Shown here: positions 1-7,668 of the stretch, one piece after another
How positions within the stretch are numbered: the first letter of the stretch is position 1
How the letters are laid out: every line of letters begins with the position of its first letter
NCBI GenBank assembly: GCA_031283025.1
Contig: JAITCP010000157.1
Span: 3,768-67,767 of the forward strand
Direction of reading: 5' to 3'
DNA length: 64,000 bases
From: Spirochaetaceae bacterium
GTDB taxonomy: Bacteria; Spirochaetota; Spirochaetia; Treponematales; Breznakiellaceae
Program-made: the position numbers and the translations under genes
Notes under the pieces: generated by a model
The model's input: the letters and a program-made list of their open reading frames with translations, nothing else
What the model was told of the DNA's origin: nothing
Databases searched by the model: none

Positions 1-2
1 CT

Positions 3-818
3 TTAATGTTCATTGTCGTCTTTGCCCCCCGGTGTTTCCCTTTTTATCATTTCACGAATTTCATTCAGAGATGCCGTTATTTCATATAAAGATTCCTGAA
101 TTATTTCTTGCTCGTCTTCTTTGTCATATAGCTCTGCATGGAGTTCTCCGTCGTTTTCATCACGTATTTTCAGGAGTTTAAAATTTTCCGGAGAGTCACG
201 GGGACCAACAAGCAAACACTCACAATTGTCGATTATTTTGTTACAAATAACAAGGTATTGCTTATTATTTAATGTCAGCCAGTATCCCATTAAATTCATT
301 ATCTGCAGAGTTGCTTTGGCTCCTTTATGTGCGGGGTCTAATTGCAAAGCCTTCTCCAAATCGGGACGTGCAAGTCTCTCCTGGCTTGTACGGCGGTATC
401 CTTCACTGCGGCGATAGTAATATTCGGCATTATCCGGATCGTACAAAATCGCCTTACTAAAGTCGGTAATGGCGGAATCCCATTGCTCTTTCCTGTTATA
501 TGCAAGGCCGCGGTTATAATAAGTATCGGCATCGCTTGAGTTAAGCGCAATTGCCTTGCTATAGTCAGAAATTGCCGCATCTGTTTCCTGTGCATCTATC
601 ATCCGGCGTATGTCCGGCCTTCTTTTATACAGGCCGCCAAACGCTGCAGATACTCTCAACGACGCAAAGGCCGGGATGGACGCGGAGGATTCTATCTGTT
701 TCTTCGCTTTACTGAAACATTCAAAGGCCTTCGCGTAATCACCGGTATCATATACGGCCTCGATCTGTTGGATCAGGCTGTCCGTCTCATTCTCTGTTGT
801 TTTATCCATCTCTGCCAT
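3..818 (-). CDS. TPR-repeat protein (271 aa)
   Basis: Probably a cytoplasmic scaffold or partner-binding protein; no catalytic motif is seen. Residues of roughly 80-175 hold about three tetratricopeptide repeats (AAISDYSKAIALN, SAITDFSKAILYDPDN and a third ending in ALQLDPAH). The C-terminal ~90 residues are acidic and charged, with no recognised domain. There is no signal peptide. The ATG start at 818 is preceded by AAAGAGG. The gene lies on the same strand as another TPR gene (1250-1918) and two mini zinc-ribbon genes, so it belongs to a small accessory cluster. The stop codon is at bases 3-5, so the gene is complete. Function unknown. Confidence 0.8.
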   Translation of the reverse strand: MAEMDKTTENETDSLIQQIEAVYDTGDYAKAFECFSKAKKQIESSASIPAFASLRVSAAFGGLYKRRPDIRRMIDAQETDAAISDYSKAIALNSSDADTYYNRGLAYNRKEQWDSAITDFSKAILYDPDNAEYYYRRSEGYRRTSQERLARPDLEKALQLDPAHKGAKATLQIMNLMGYWLTLNNKQYLVICNKIIDNCECLLVGPRDSPENFKLLKIRDENDGELHAELYDKEDEQEIIQESLYEITASLNEIREMIKRETPGGKDDNEH

Positions 819-941
819 AAAAACCTCTTTTAATAATTGCAGTAACGTTTATGCAGGCCGCTTGCCGTGCTTTTTTTCAAAGTCAAAGCCGGTAACTGAG
901 TCATTGCCATAAAGGCTCCTGTTACCGGTTTAGCAGACACC

Positions 942-1127
942 TTACTTTCCCCTATAGTTGCTGCCGCTTGCCCATGCTTCATAGTTACCGCAAGTCTTAC
1001 ATCTCGTGTCAGACTTGCATTTTTGGTCACGGGTGCCTGAAGCCGGTGTAGTTTCCGACAGGTAACATTTGTCGCTTGGGTGGTCGTAGAAAGGACACGA
1101 TCCCGGTACGGCGCGTGGTCTGTTCAT
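942..1127 (-). CDS. Small cysteine-rich protein (61 aa)
   Basis: A 61-residue protein starting MNRPRAVPGSCPFYD with Cys residues at about 10, 20, 36, 42 and 45, including a C-x5-C-x2-C cluster near the C terminus. This suggests metal binding or disulfides. The start at 1127 is chosen because a strong AGGAGGT Shine-Dalgarno lies 6 bp upstream; a longer reading from 1166 has no such site. It sits between two TPR genes on the same strand. No known family recognised. Confidence 0.65.
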   Translation of the reverse strand: MNRPRAVPGSCPFYDHPSDKCYLSETTPASGTRDQKCKSDTRCKTCGNYEAWASGSNYRGK

Positions 1128-1249
1128 GGTTATACCTCCTATGTTTTTTGCGTTTAATGCCCGCACGGCAAGTTTTTATGAAACAATTGTGCCTTGCAAA
1201 CAAAGTACACAAGGCAAAAACGGTACCTGACGCCGTTGCACAACCTTCG

Positions 1250-1918
1250 TTAAAAAAAGGGAAATCCAGAATTGCCGCATTTCTCCGCTTTAGCCATCTC
1301 AATAAGTCCCTTCGCGTTGGGGTCGTCTGGTTTGTATATAAACACTTTATTCCAATCTGCGATGGCTTCTTCACTTTTTCCTTTTTTATAATACGCAACG
1401 CCGCGTTCCATATAAGCGCGGCCAAGACCGACATTAGCAGCATTGTTATCCTGATTGTACTTCTTGTTGAGGCGGATCAGTTCCTCGAAGTCTGCGATAG
1501 CTTCGTCGAAATCACCGTTATCTAAATACGCATTACCTCTTTTTTTAAAGGCAAGAGGGTAATCCGGCTCATTTTTTATAGCCTTGCTATAGTCCGCAAT
1601 AGCCCGGGATCGCTCTCCTTTGGATTCAGAAATCAGGCCCCTTATGTAATAGAAAATAGAAAGTTTGCTCTCTTCTGTACATTCCGCGATTGCCTTGTCA
1701 ATGTCTTCTACTTTTATCCCCATAGACTCCGCCCTGTCTTTGGCTTCATTTGCCAACAATTGGGATGTCTGTTTATTCGCTGCCGTTATGGCAAGTTCTC
1801 GAACCTCTTGATTATCAGGCTGGAGTATCAGGGCAACTCCAAACATCTCGATTGCCTGTAGGTATTCTTCTTTGTTGAGAAACTTCTTACCTTCTCTCAA
1901 ATAACCATCAAAATCCAT
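1250..1918 (-). CDS. TPR-repeat protein (222 aa)
   Basis: Begins MDFDGYLREGKKFLNK and contains at least four tetratricopeptide units (YLQAIEMFGVALILQPDN, SRAIADYSKAIKNEPDY, FDEAIADFEELIRLNKKY, SEEAIADWNKVFIYKPDDP). TPRs usually mediate protein-protein contacts. No signal peptide or membrane segment. Start 1918 is supported by AAGGAGGA 7 bp upstream; a 7-codon longer reading would swallow that site. The upstream 20 bp, including ribosome-binding site and first codons, are nearly identical to those of the 2349-2858 gene, because both lie at the edge of a duplicated block. Confidence 0.8.
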   Translation of the reverse strand: MDFDGYLREGKKFLNKEEYLQAIEMFGVALILQPDNQEVRELAITAANKQTSQLLANEAKDRAESMGIKVEDIDKAIAECTEESKLSIFYYIRGLISESKGERSRAIADYSKAIKNEPDYPLAFKKRGNAYLDNGDFDEAIADFEELIRLNKKYNQDNNAANVGLGRAYMERGVAYYKKGKSEEAIADWNKVFIYKPDDPNAKGLIEMAKAEKCGNSGFPFF

Positions 1919-2298
1919 AAAAATCCTCCTTAAAAGCAAAACTTTCTAAACAGCCGGTGTGTGCCCATACAGGCGCATCCGGCAATTAATGCAAGCGATG
2001 GTGCTTCTGCGTTGCCATGACATCGTTTAAATTTTATGCGTATTCCAACTTCCGCATGATGGGCATTGCCCGCGTCCGCCCATAAAACATTTATGGCACG
2101 AATCACAGGCATAATTATCAATACCCTCGTACATTTTTCTTGCTGTCTCCCCAACGGCATTGTACAGGCTTTGGCCTGCACCCGTTCCTTCTTCATACTC
2201 TTTCATCTTTTCCCATTCATCAAATTCCATAAAACGCCCCTTTCGTAGTTTATCCTCATTGCGGAGTTTTTTATTTTATAAACAGCCGGTTTAACTTC
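1910..2298. repeat. Imperfect direct repeat, copy 1
   Basis: A roughly 390-bp block covering the start of the TPR gene, the intergenic segment and a whole zinc-ribbon gene. It recurs at 2850-3221, offset about 940 bp. Differences are scattered substitutions plus a 15-bp in-frame length change in the zinc-ribbon gene. Both copies end in the same run leading to AAACAGCCGGTTTA. Confidence 0.85.
2027..2230 (-). CDS. Mini zinc-ribbon protein (67 aa), copy 1
   Basis: Starts MEFDEWEKMKEYEEG and ends with a Cys-rich module CDSCHKC...CPSCGSW, the layout of a small zinc ribbon or rubredoxin-like knuckle. The N-terminal ~40 residues are acidic and helical. It is a near copy of the 61-aa protein at 2968-3153; this copy carries five extra residues (WEKMK). 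The start is preceded by GAAAGGGGC. Its role is unknown; such small ribbons often bind nucleic acid or a protein partner. Confidence 0.7.
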   Translation of the reverse strand: MEFDEWEKMKEYEEGTGAGQSLYNAVGETARKMYEGIDNYACDSCHKCFMGGRGQCPSCGSWNTHKI

Positions 2299-2348
2299 AT
2301 ACTTGTTATATGCCGTTTTTTTGCGTATCTTCGGATCATGAATTCAGG

Positions 2349-2858
2349 TCATCGGCTTTGTCGGGTTTTTTTACTCCTTTCAGCCCTTTCAGCGGGAGTC
2401 ATCCTCTTTAAATATTCAACGTCTTCCCGTGATATACCAGCAATCAAAATCATCCCAGAACAATAGCCAGCAATCTCACCTGGCTCTAGAACAAGTTGTA
2501 CAAGATCATCGTTTATATATTTTTTAACCAAATCTAATACAACTTGAGACAATTTGTATCTGTCACTACATTTGCTTAGAGGCCCCCTGATCACCCCCTT
2601 AGCACCACTTCCTAGCGGAAAATCAGGTTCTGGTTCTTTTATAAACCAGAGTTCATAGCATGCAAAAAGTGATCCTGCTTTAGCCGGATACCCATACCCC
2701 GACGAATCCACTACCCGATCTTGTTCCAGTGGAGACGCTGCTTCAAGGTCGTTCATTATTTTTTGGGCGATTTCTTGTGGGTTACAATAAGGCAAAACTT
2801 GACTTTCAAGCCTATTTTGCTCTTCTTGTAAATTTGACACCAATTTTTCAAAATCCAT
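2349..2858 (-). CDS. Hypothetical protein (169 aa)
   Basis: Begins MDFEKLVSNLQEEQNR and ends in the basic tail AERSKKTRQSR. The start at 2858 is chosen because AAGGAGGA lies just upstream, exactly as for the TPR gene at 1918; the 68-codon longer reading runs through the duplicated intergenic block. No signal peptide, membrane segment or known motif. The mid region is soluble and mixed alpha/beta. The shared first residues (MDF) and leader with the 1918 gene come from the local duplication. Confidence 0.65.
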   Translation of the reverse strand: MDFEKLVSNLQEEQNRLESQVLPYCNPQEIAQKIMNDLEAASPLEQDRVVDSSGYGYPAKAGSLFACYELWFIKEPEPDFPLGSGAKGVIRGPLSKCSDRYKLSQVVLDLVKKYINDDLVQLVLEPGEIAGYCSGMILIAGISREDVEYLKRMTPAERAERSKKTRQSR

Positions 2859-3221
2859 AAAAATCCTCCTTAAAAAACAAAACTTTATCAACAGCCGGTG
2901 TGCGCCCATACGGGCGCATCCGGCAATTAATGCAAGCGATGGTGTTTCTGCGTTGCCATGACACCATTTAAATTTTATGCGTATTCCAACTTCCGCATGA
3001 TGGGCATTGCCCGCGTCCGCCCATAAAACATTTATGACACGAATCACAGGCATAATTATCAATACCCTCGTACTGTTTTCTTACTGTCTCCCCAACGGCA
3101 TCGTACAGGCTTTGGCATGCACCTCTTCCTTCTTCATATTCATCAAATTCCATAAAACGCTCCTTTCGTAGTTTATCCTCATTGCGGAGTTTTTTATTTT
3201 ACAAACAGCCGGTTTAGCTTC
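2850..3221. repeat. Imperfect direct repeat, copy 2
   Basis: Second copy of the block at 1910-2298, about 372 bp, again spanning a gene start, an intergenic stretch and a complete zinc-ribbon gene. It lacks the 15 bp encoding WEKMK. Confidence 0.85.
2968..3153 (-). CDS. Mini zinc-ribbon protein (61 aa), copy 2
   Basis: Paralogue of the 2027-2230 protein. The last 30 residues, including CDSCHKC and CPSCGSW, are identical, while the N terminus is shorter (MEFDEYEEGRGACQS). It carries one additional Cys near residue 13. The start follows GAAAGGAGC. Conservation of the Cys module in both copies argues that the reading frame is real. Confidence 0.7.
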   Translation of the reverse strand: MEFDEYEEGRGACQSLYDAVGETVRKQYEGIDNYACDSCHKCFMGGRGQCPSCGSWNTHKI

Positions 3222-3280
3222 GCACGAAACCGTCCGGCGGCCTAACACAACAAATACATTTTTACCGCATTCCCTTTTTG

Positions 3281-4441
3281 CTAAAACCGCCGGCAGGCAC
3301 GGACCGAATATGTATTACTCTTCCTACCACCGTCATACGAATAGCCCCTCTGATTGCCGTCTTTAAACAATTGCGCCCATGCCGCATCCTCATTGTACTG
3401 TGTCGAAGACCAATACCACTCATCAGAAAAATTTCCCACATCTCTTATCATTTTTAGATTGATATACATCAAATCCAGTTCGTTCTTGCTGGGTAAAAAC
3501 CAGTCCTGGTATCCTCCCAGGCTGAATTGCTGGCACATCATGGCCGCCCTGCAATTGGCCCTACTTGCTATCTGTGTATTTTCCCTGCCGCTGCCTATGC
3601 TGTCCTTAGTCCCGCTTATATCTGTGACACTTGACTGCCATTGCGTTTTGCCCAGGTCACGAGGCGCCGCCTCCAGATACCGCCAGTCGTCTGAGTTGTT
3701 TCCCTTGTCGTAGAAGACGATCCCTCCCGCCGGGCCCCTGTCGCCGATTTTGTAAGCTACAGGGGCTGAAGGAGTTGCCGGAGTGGCAGGCGCTTGAACT
3801 GGAGCAGGAGTCTGGGCAGGCGTAGTCTGCGCCGGAATAGGGGCTGGAACGGATGTTCTGCTCCCTCCTCCGCTTGTACCGGAGGCCGTGCCGCTGCCAT
3901 AACCGGTAGCTTTGCTGTTCACCAGCGCTGTAACCGTGGGGCTGTTGGGGATGTTCCGGTTGAACTGGCCTTCAATCTGGGCGCTCTGCACATTCAATGC
4001 CCTGACCCGCAGGCGGTACAAATCGCCTATTCGGGAAACCGCGCCGGAAATAATGATCTGCGCCCCCACCATGCGGCCCAGGGATTGGGCGGTTGCGTCG
4101 TCTACCTCGCCGGACATCTGGAAATCCAGTTCCGCCCGGATAGTGTTAAGCTGCTGCCGGTCAACCACGGAAAAAATCCGGTCATTTACCGTGTTGGCGA
4201 TAAGTTCGTCAATAATGTACTCCGACAGGGCCGGATAATCCGACTGAACGTTGAGGATCATCAGCTTGTTGCCCTTTGGAAGCTGCTTGTTAAGGTAATT
4301 CGATGTTTCCCTGACTGCCGCGTCCAACTCATCCGGCGGTGTAACGGTTTGTGCGGAGACGGGAGACGGACTGCCGCCGCAAGTTGAAAGAACGACACAG
4401 AATGCGGCGACCGCAAGAATAAAATGTTTTCCGTTTTTCAT
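3281..4441 (-). CDS. CsgG/LpoB-like exported protein with C-terminal DUF1566 (Lcl) domain (386 aa)
   Basis: N-terminal export signal (MKNGKHFILAVAAFCVVLSTCGG) with a possible lipobox LSTC at about residues 18-21. Residues ~35-175 resemble the CsgG/LpoB-type domain seen in treponemal surface proteins (FSVVDRQQLNTI, GAQIIISGAVSRIGDLYRL). A Ser/Gly then Pro/Ala/Thr-rich linker follows at ~180-230. The last ~155 residues are a DUF1566/Lcl module (GDRGPAGGIVFYD, GYQDWFLPSKNELDLMY, YWSSTQ, VRACRRF), a C-type-lectin-like surface fold. Probably a cell-envelope protein; ligand unknown. The start is preceded by AAGGAG. Confidence 0.8.
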   Translation of the reverse strand: MKNGKHFILAVAAFCVVLSTCGGSPSPVSAQTVTPPDELDAAVRETSNYLNKQLPKGNKLMILNVQSDYPALSEYIIDELIANTVNDRIFSVVDRQQLNTIRAELDFQMSGEVDDATAQSLGRMVGAQIIISGAVSRIGDLYRLRVRALNVQSAQIEGQFNRNIPNSPTVTALVNSKATGYGSGTASGTSGGGSRTSVPAPIPAQTTPAQTPAPVQAPATPATPSAPVAYKIGDRGPAGGIVFYDKGNNSDDWRYLEAAPRDLGKTQWQSSVTDISGTKDSIGSGRENTQIASRANCRAAMMCQQFSLGGYQDWFLPSKNELDLMYINLKMIRDVGNFSDEWYWSSTQYNEDAAWAQLFKDGNQRGYSYDGGRKSNTYSVRACRRF

Positions 4442-4538
4442 ACAATAAACTCCTTTTTTACGCCGCCGTAAGGCGGGCGGGCGACACCCGCAATATATAA
4501 AAAAATCTTTTGCGCCAACGGCGCATTATATATTAGAG

Positions 4539-4566
4539 TTATTCAAAAACTTCAGTTTTTGAATAA
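4539..4566. repeat. Short hairpin element (ACTTCAGT apex)
   Basis: Perfect 13-bp stem TTATTCAAAAACT / AGTTTTTGAATAA around TC, extendable outward with one mismatch. It lies upstream of the CsgG-like gene and downstream of the 4663-5262 gene. Member of the dispersed hairpin family found repeatedly in this window. A second hairpin, TGCGCC-aac-GGCGCA (4511-4525), lies beside it and recurs at 5447-5460. Confidence 0.8.
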
Positions 4567-4662
4567 TTCTATTCTTAAAAAATTAAGAATCATGTTGTTT
4601 AAGCCTCATGGCATATTCCTCATTCCCCAGGAATTTCTCACAAAGGAGGGGTTTACATTTTT

Positions 4663-5262
4663 TTATGTTTCCTGTATTTTAATCGGCGGCTTTATAAATA
4701 CATTGAAAACTTTGCTGTTGTTATTAATTTCAAACTCCAATTTATCATAGTCATTGTTAAAAGAAGCAGAAATTATATGTTTGCCGTTTTCAATTTTAAT
4801 GATTTTTTCCTCACCATTTTCCAATTGAAAACTTTGATTATCAAGCCTTATATCAGCCAATAACGCCGATCCAATAACGCTCTTTAATCGAATAATTTTT
4901 ATTTGGTTGTTTGGCAAAGGAATGACTGGATCACTTTTTTTGGATTCATTGTTTTTCCCTTCCCTTTGATTATCAACTGAAATATCATTTATTCCTAAAT
5001 GCTTTTTTAACAATGCAGTTTGTTCTTCTGTGTTTTTTTCTATGCTAAGAATGGTTGTAATAAACCCTCCGCCAACAATATCTGTCAAAAGTCCGCAGAG
5101 TGAACCAATTATTACCCCCAAAAAAGCATACTCGCCAGCCTTCCCATTTAACTGGCCAAGATAATAACCAACAATCCCTCCGGCGATGGCGGACAGAATC
5201 AAGTTAATCCAAAGAATCACAACAATGCCATTACGAAAAGCCTTTTTTACAAAATCCAACAT
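4663..5262 (-). CDS. Membrane protein with two TM segments and C-terminal beta domain (199 aa)
   Basis: Starts MLDFVKKAFRNG, followed by two hydrophobic segments at about 12-36 and 44-72 (rich in Gly, with GGIVGYYLG and VGGGFITTI). A polar linker comes next, then a ~75-residue C-terminal region resembling a small beta-sandwich or PEGA-like domain (LLADIRLDNQSFQLENG, GKHIISASFN). Start 5262 is chosen because AAAGGAAT lies 5-6 bp upstream; the longer reading to 5415 would translate two strong hairpins. Function unknown. Confidence 0.65.
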   Translation of the reverse strand: MLDFVKKAFRNGIVVILWINLILSAIAGGIVGYYLGQLNGKAGEYAFLGVIIGSLCGLLTDIVGGGFITTILSIEKNTEEQTALLKKHLGINDISVDNQREGKNNESKKSDPVIPLPNNQIKIIRLKSVIGSALLADIRLDNQSFQLENGEEKIIKIENGKHIISASFNNDYDKLEFEINNNSKVFNVFIKPPIKIQET

Positions 5263-5310
5263 ACAATTCCTTTTACGTTTAAAGTCCGTTTGACTATTAA
5301 TTAGAGTTTG

Positions 5311-5399
5311 TCCATAATGTAGACACATTATGGACCCGGACTGGTAGTCCGCGACTGCCTTATAAATCACATTTTCGCAGCATAAAAGCTGCGAAAATG
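5311..5399. repeat. Two perfect intergenic hairpins
   Basis: TCCATAATGT-agac-ACATTATGGA (5311-5334) and CATTTTCGCAGC-ataaaa-GCTGCGAAAATG (5370-5399) lie in the 207-bp gap between two minus-strand genes. They could terminate the 5470-6279 transcript or structure the leader of the 4663-5262 gene. Confidence 0.75.
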
Positions 5400-5469
5400 C
5401 AAGGTCTGGCCGCAAAGCAACCGACTTTTTGGACAGACACTAATTAGCGCCAACGGCGCATTTCATACC

Positions 5470-6279
5470 TTACTGCTTTACACCCCGGCGGAAATCAATG
5501 TCGGCTTTGCCGTTTGTAATCTGCACATTCTTGAACAGGAAGTGATCTTGATAAGGGCTCAAACCTATGGTTATGAAAGATAAGGCAGAAGTCCTTTCTT
5601 TGCCGTTGCCTAAATGAACCATAATATCCTTTGCTCCGGTAAAGGTGTAGGATATATATTTGTCACCTTCTTTCGGATAAATCTTGCCCGTTATGGTGCC
5701 GTTACTGACGGTTAAGTTACGCAAAGGCGTATCCACTACAGCGGTAGCGGAGAGGCCCTTCCACCCAATATCAATTTCAGCCTCGCGTCCGTTGTACTCG
5801 GCGGGAATATCGGTAACGGTTATGTAACCGGCCTTTGCCGCATTGTTCCACTGCACCGCCGCCACGCCGTTCTCGAATGTTACCGATTCGAAGACGGCAT
5901 CGGTACCCATACTAAGCCCACCAGAAGTAGAATAGAAGCGGATTTCGATAGCGGGGACGGTATCATTGCCGGCGTAGCCATCGGGCTTGCTAAAGGGGTT
6001 GGACAAAAGCGATTTGGCATAATATATCAGCAGTTTGACTTCGCCATTCTTGACAGCCGTGTCTTCAACAGTAATATCGGATTTTTTCCCTTGGTTGTTG
6101 GTGACGGAGATACGGAATACATTCCATGAGACTAATTTGCCCTCGTACTCCGCAGGGATGCCGGTAATGGTCAAGGTTCCCGGGGGCGCTGTCTCGCCGC
6201 CGCCCATACTGGCGCATCCGATAAAAATACATACCGCTATAGTGAGCGGTAATCCGATTGTAAACAGTTTGTTTTTCAC
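5470..6279 (-). CDS. Putative lipoprotein with two repeated domains (269 aa)
   Basis: Signal peptide with a lipobox ending FIGC (Cys at ~22), so likely lipid-anchored in the envelope. The mature protein contains two related beta-rich repeats beginning TLTITGIPAEYEGK (~35) and YITVTDIPAEYNGR (~152). Start is GTG at 6279 with AAGGAGA 7 bp upstream. No enzymatic motif. The internal duplication suggests a surface or binding role. Confidence 0.75.
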   Translation of the reverse strand: MKNKLFTIGLPLTIAVCIFIGCASMGGGETAPPGTLTITGIPAEYEGKLVSWNVFRISVTNNQGKKSDITVEDTAVKNGEVKLLIYYAKSLLSNPFSKPDGYAGNDTVPAIEIRFYSTSGGLSMGTDAVFESVTFENGVAAVQWNNAAKAGYITVTDIPAEYNGREAEIDIGWKGLSATAVVDTPLRNLTVSNGTITGKIYPKEGDKYISYTFTGAKDIMVHLGNGKERTSALSFITIGLSPYQDHFLFKNVQITNGKADIDFRRGVKQ

Positions 6280-6370
6280 AACTGTCTCCTTTTTCCGGCC
6301 TTAAAACCGGGTAATTGTTTGCCGCCCATACGGGCAACAATAAACTCAGGCCCCAGTAAGAAGCCAATAG

Positions 6371-6429
6371 ACTTGTTCAAGAACCCGGTTGGTTCTTGAA
6401 CAAGTTAAGCAAAATACTGCGTATTTTGC
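6371..6429. repeat. Hairpin element (CCGGTTGG apex) plus second hairpin
   Basis: ACTTGTTCAAGAACC-cggtt-GGTTCTTGAACAAGT is a perfect 15-bp stem (6371-6405). It is followed directly by GCAAAATAC-tgc-GTATTTTGC (6409-6429). The apex CCGGTTGG recurs at 11962-11970 with different but self-complementary arms. Confidence 0.8.
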
Positions 6430-6443
6430 AGTTTTTAATAGGA

Positions 6444-6475
6444 AGTTGTTCAGAAACTGAAGTTTCTAAACAACT
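6444..6475. repeat. Hairpin element (ACTGAAGT apex)
   Basis: AGTTGTTCAGAAACT-ga-AGTTTCTAAACAACT, 15-bp arms with one mismatch. It is nearly the same sequence as the perfect 23-bp hairpin at 36380-36427 and shares the flanks AATAGGA and CTAAT with other members. Confidence 0.8.
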
Positions 6476-6506
6476 CTAATGGTTTACAGTGTTAAATACC
6501 TCTGTT

Positions 6507-6671
6507 TCAGGATTTGAGCTTTGTGCCGCCGTCAGATGCCTTTTTTCGATTTTCACGGGTTACCGTAATAACTGTTTTGTTCCCGTGTTTTTCCGTATTA
6601 ACCGCCTTTAGGCCAAGCTCTTTTAGGGCTATTTCCATAGGTTTGTAGCGGCCATTGTTGTAATATTTCAT
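6507..6671 (-). CDS. Small basic protein (54 aa)
   Basis: A 54-codon reading frame, MKYYNNGRYKPMEIALKE... ending ...GGTKLKS, with AGGGAG at the right distance upstream of ATG 6671. It is rich in Lys and Asn, has no Cys, and its N-terminal half could form a helix. It is divergent from the XRE regulator at 6884, and an operator-like palindrome sits 16 bp upstream of its start. It may be a co-regulated partner or a remnant of a small mobile module. Family not recognised. Confidence 0.5.
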   Translation of the reverse strand: MKYYNNGRYKPMEIALKELGLKAVNTEKHGNKTVITVTRENRKKASDGGTKLKS

Positions 6672-6687
6672 AAAAACTCCCTTGCTA

Positions 6688-6720
6688 TGCTATAATAGCA
6701 TTAAATATTCTATTATAGCA
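6688..6720. promoter_or_regulatory. Operator-like inverted repeat
   Basis: Perfect 11-bp inverted repeat TGCTATAATAG / CTATTATAGCA with an 11-bp spacer, placed between the divergent 54-aa gene and the first XRE-family gene. The arms contain TATAAT, so a repressor bound here would cover a -10 box. The XRE protein encoded next door is the obvious candidate ligand (inference). Confidence 0.6.
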
Positions 6721-6883
6721 AGTAATTATGGTGAAAATCTAACTGAAAAAAATGACAAACCCCGCCGCAGAGCGGCTAAACTTGACCCATCAGGTAGTAT
6801 GCAAAACAACATATTAATGACGAAATACCGCATATTTGAGTATTTGTCAATTACAGTATGCTATTTAGCTCCATATTATAGTT

Positions 6884-7225
6884 ATGGTTTTCAAGGATAA
6901 CCTGAAATCAGAACTTTCCTATAAAAATGTAATGGTCAAGGAACTTGCGGCAGTAACGGGGATAAGCAAAAAGACGCTTGATAATTACCTTAACGTCCGG
7001 GGGAATATGCCCTCCGCCGATGTTGCAGTCAAAATCGCCCAGGCATTGGGGGTTACGGTGGAATACCTCGTAACGGGCGAGGAAATAACCCCTGCCAGAC
7101 TGTCTCAAGGCCCCGAAATTAAGGAATTAATACAGGATTTTAAGCAGTTAAACGGGGAAGACCGGCAATTGATCAAGGACATACTACAATTACTTAAGGC
7201 CAAAGAGAAAAAGAATACCCAGTAA
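6884..7225 (+). CDS. XRE-family HTH transcriptional regulator (113 aa)
   Basis: An HTH_3 domain spans about residues 6-66 (VMVKELAAVTGISKKTLDNY as recognition region, then AVKIAQALGVTVEYLVTG), followed by a short helical tail ending in Lys-rich KAKEKKNTQ. Such proteins bind short palindromic operators as dimers. The palindrome at 6688-6720 upstream is a likely autoregulatory site. There is no strong Shine-Dalgarno before ATG 6884. Confidence 0.85.
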   Translation: MVFKDNLKSELSYKNVMVKELAAVTGISKKTLDNYLNVRGNMPSADVAVKIAQALGVTVEYLVTGEEITPARLSQGPEIKELIQDFKQLNGEDRQLIKDILQLLKAKEKKNTQ

Positions 7226-7281
7226 CAGGTACGCCGCGTTCTTCCGGTTAATGCCCCTTGCGCTGAAAATTTATTGGTTTT

Positions 7282-7668
7282 ATGCGAAACTTTATGTACG
7301 TTATGGAACAGACTTACGGAGAACGGCTGGCGGCCGCATTGAAACTCAGGAAATTAAAACAGGCGGATTTAGCCAAACAACTCAAAATCGCTCAAACCGC
7401 TGTTTCCAAAATCATCAACGGAGCCCAATATCTTGATTTTGATTTAGCGGTAAAAGCCTGTGAAATTCTGGAAATTTCCCTGAATTGGCTGGCCTATGGT
7501 ACAGACAAGGAGCCCAAACAGCCATATTATCGTGATCCTGAAAGACAACGGATTGAATATCTAATGTCCATAATGGAAAAAGCGGAATACCCTCTGGTTA
7601 TTGTGGCCATGGAAGAAATAATTGAGATAAGATTTAAGGATTCCGCGGCAAAAACCGGTAATCGTTAG
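7282..7668 (+). CDS. XRE-family HTH transcriptional regulator (128 aa)
   Basis: Helix-turn-helix in residues ~12-70 (AALKLRKLKQADLAKQLKI, QTAVSKIINGAQ, LEISLNWLAYGTD) and a helical C-terminal extension. It follows the first XRE gene by 56 bp on the same strand. ATG codons at 7282, 7294 and 7303 are all possible starts and none has a clear Shine-Dalgarno. Its stop codon overlaps the stop of the convergent M23 peptidase gene by 4 bp. Confidence 0.85.
   Translation: MRNFMYVMEQTYGERLAAALKLRKLKQADLAKQLKIAQTAVSKIINGAQYLDFDLAVKACEILEISLNWLAYGTDKEPKQPYYRDPERQRIEYLMSIMEKAEYPLVIVAMEEIIEIRFKDSAAKTGNR

Noticed and set aside
5263..5415. N-terminal extension of the 4663-5262 gene
   Set aside because: Would translate two perfect hairpins; a good ribosome-binding site lies at the internal ATG.
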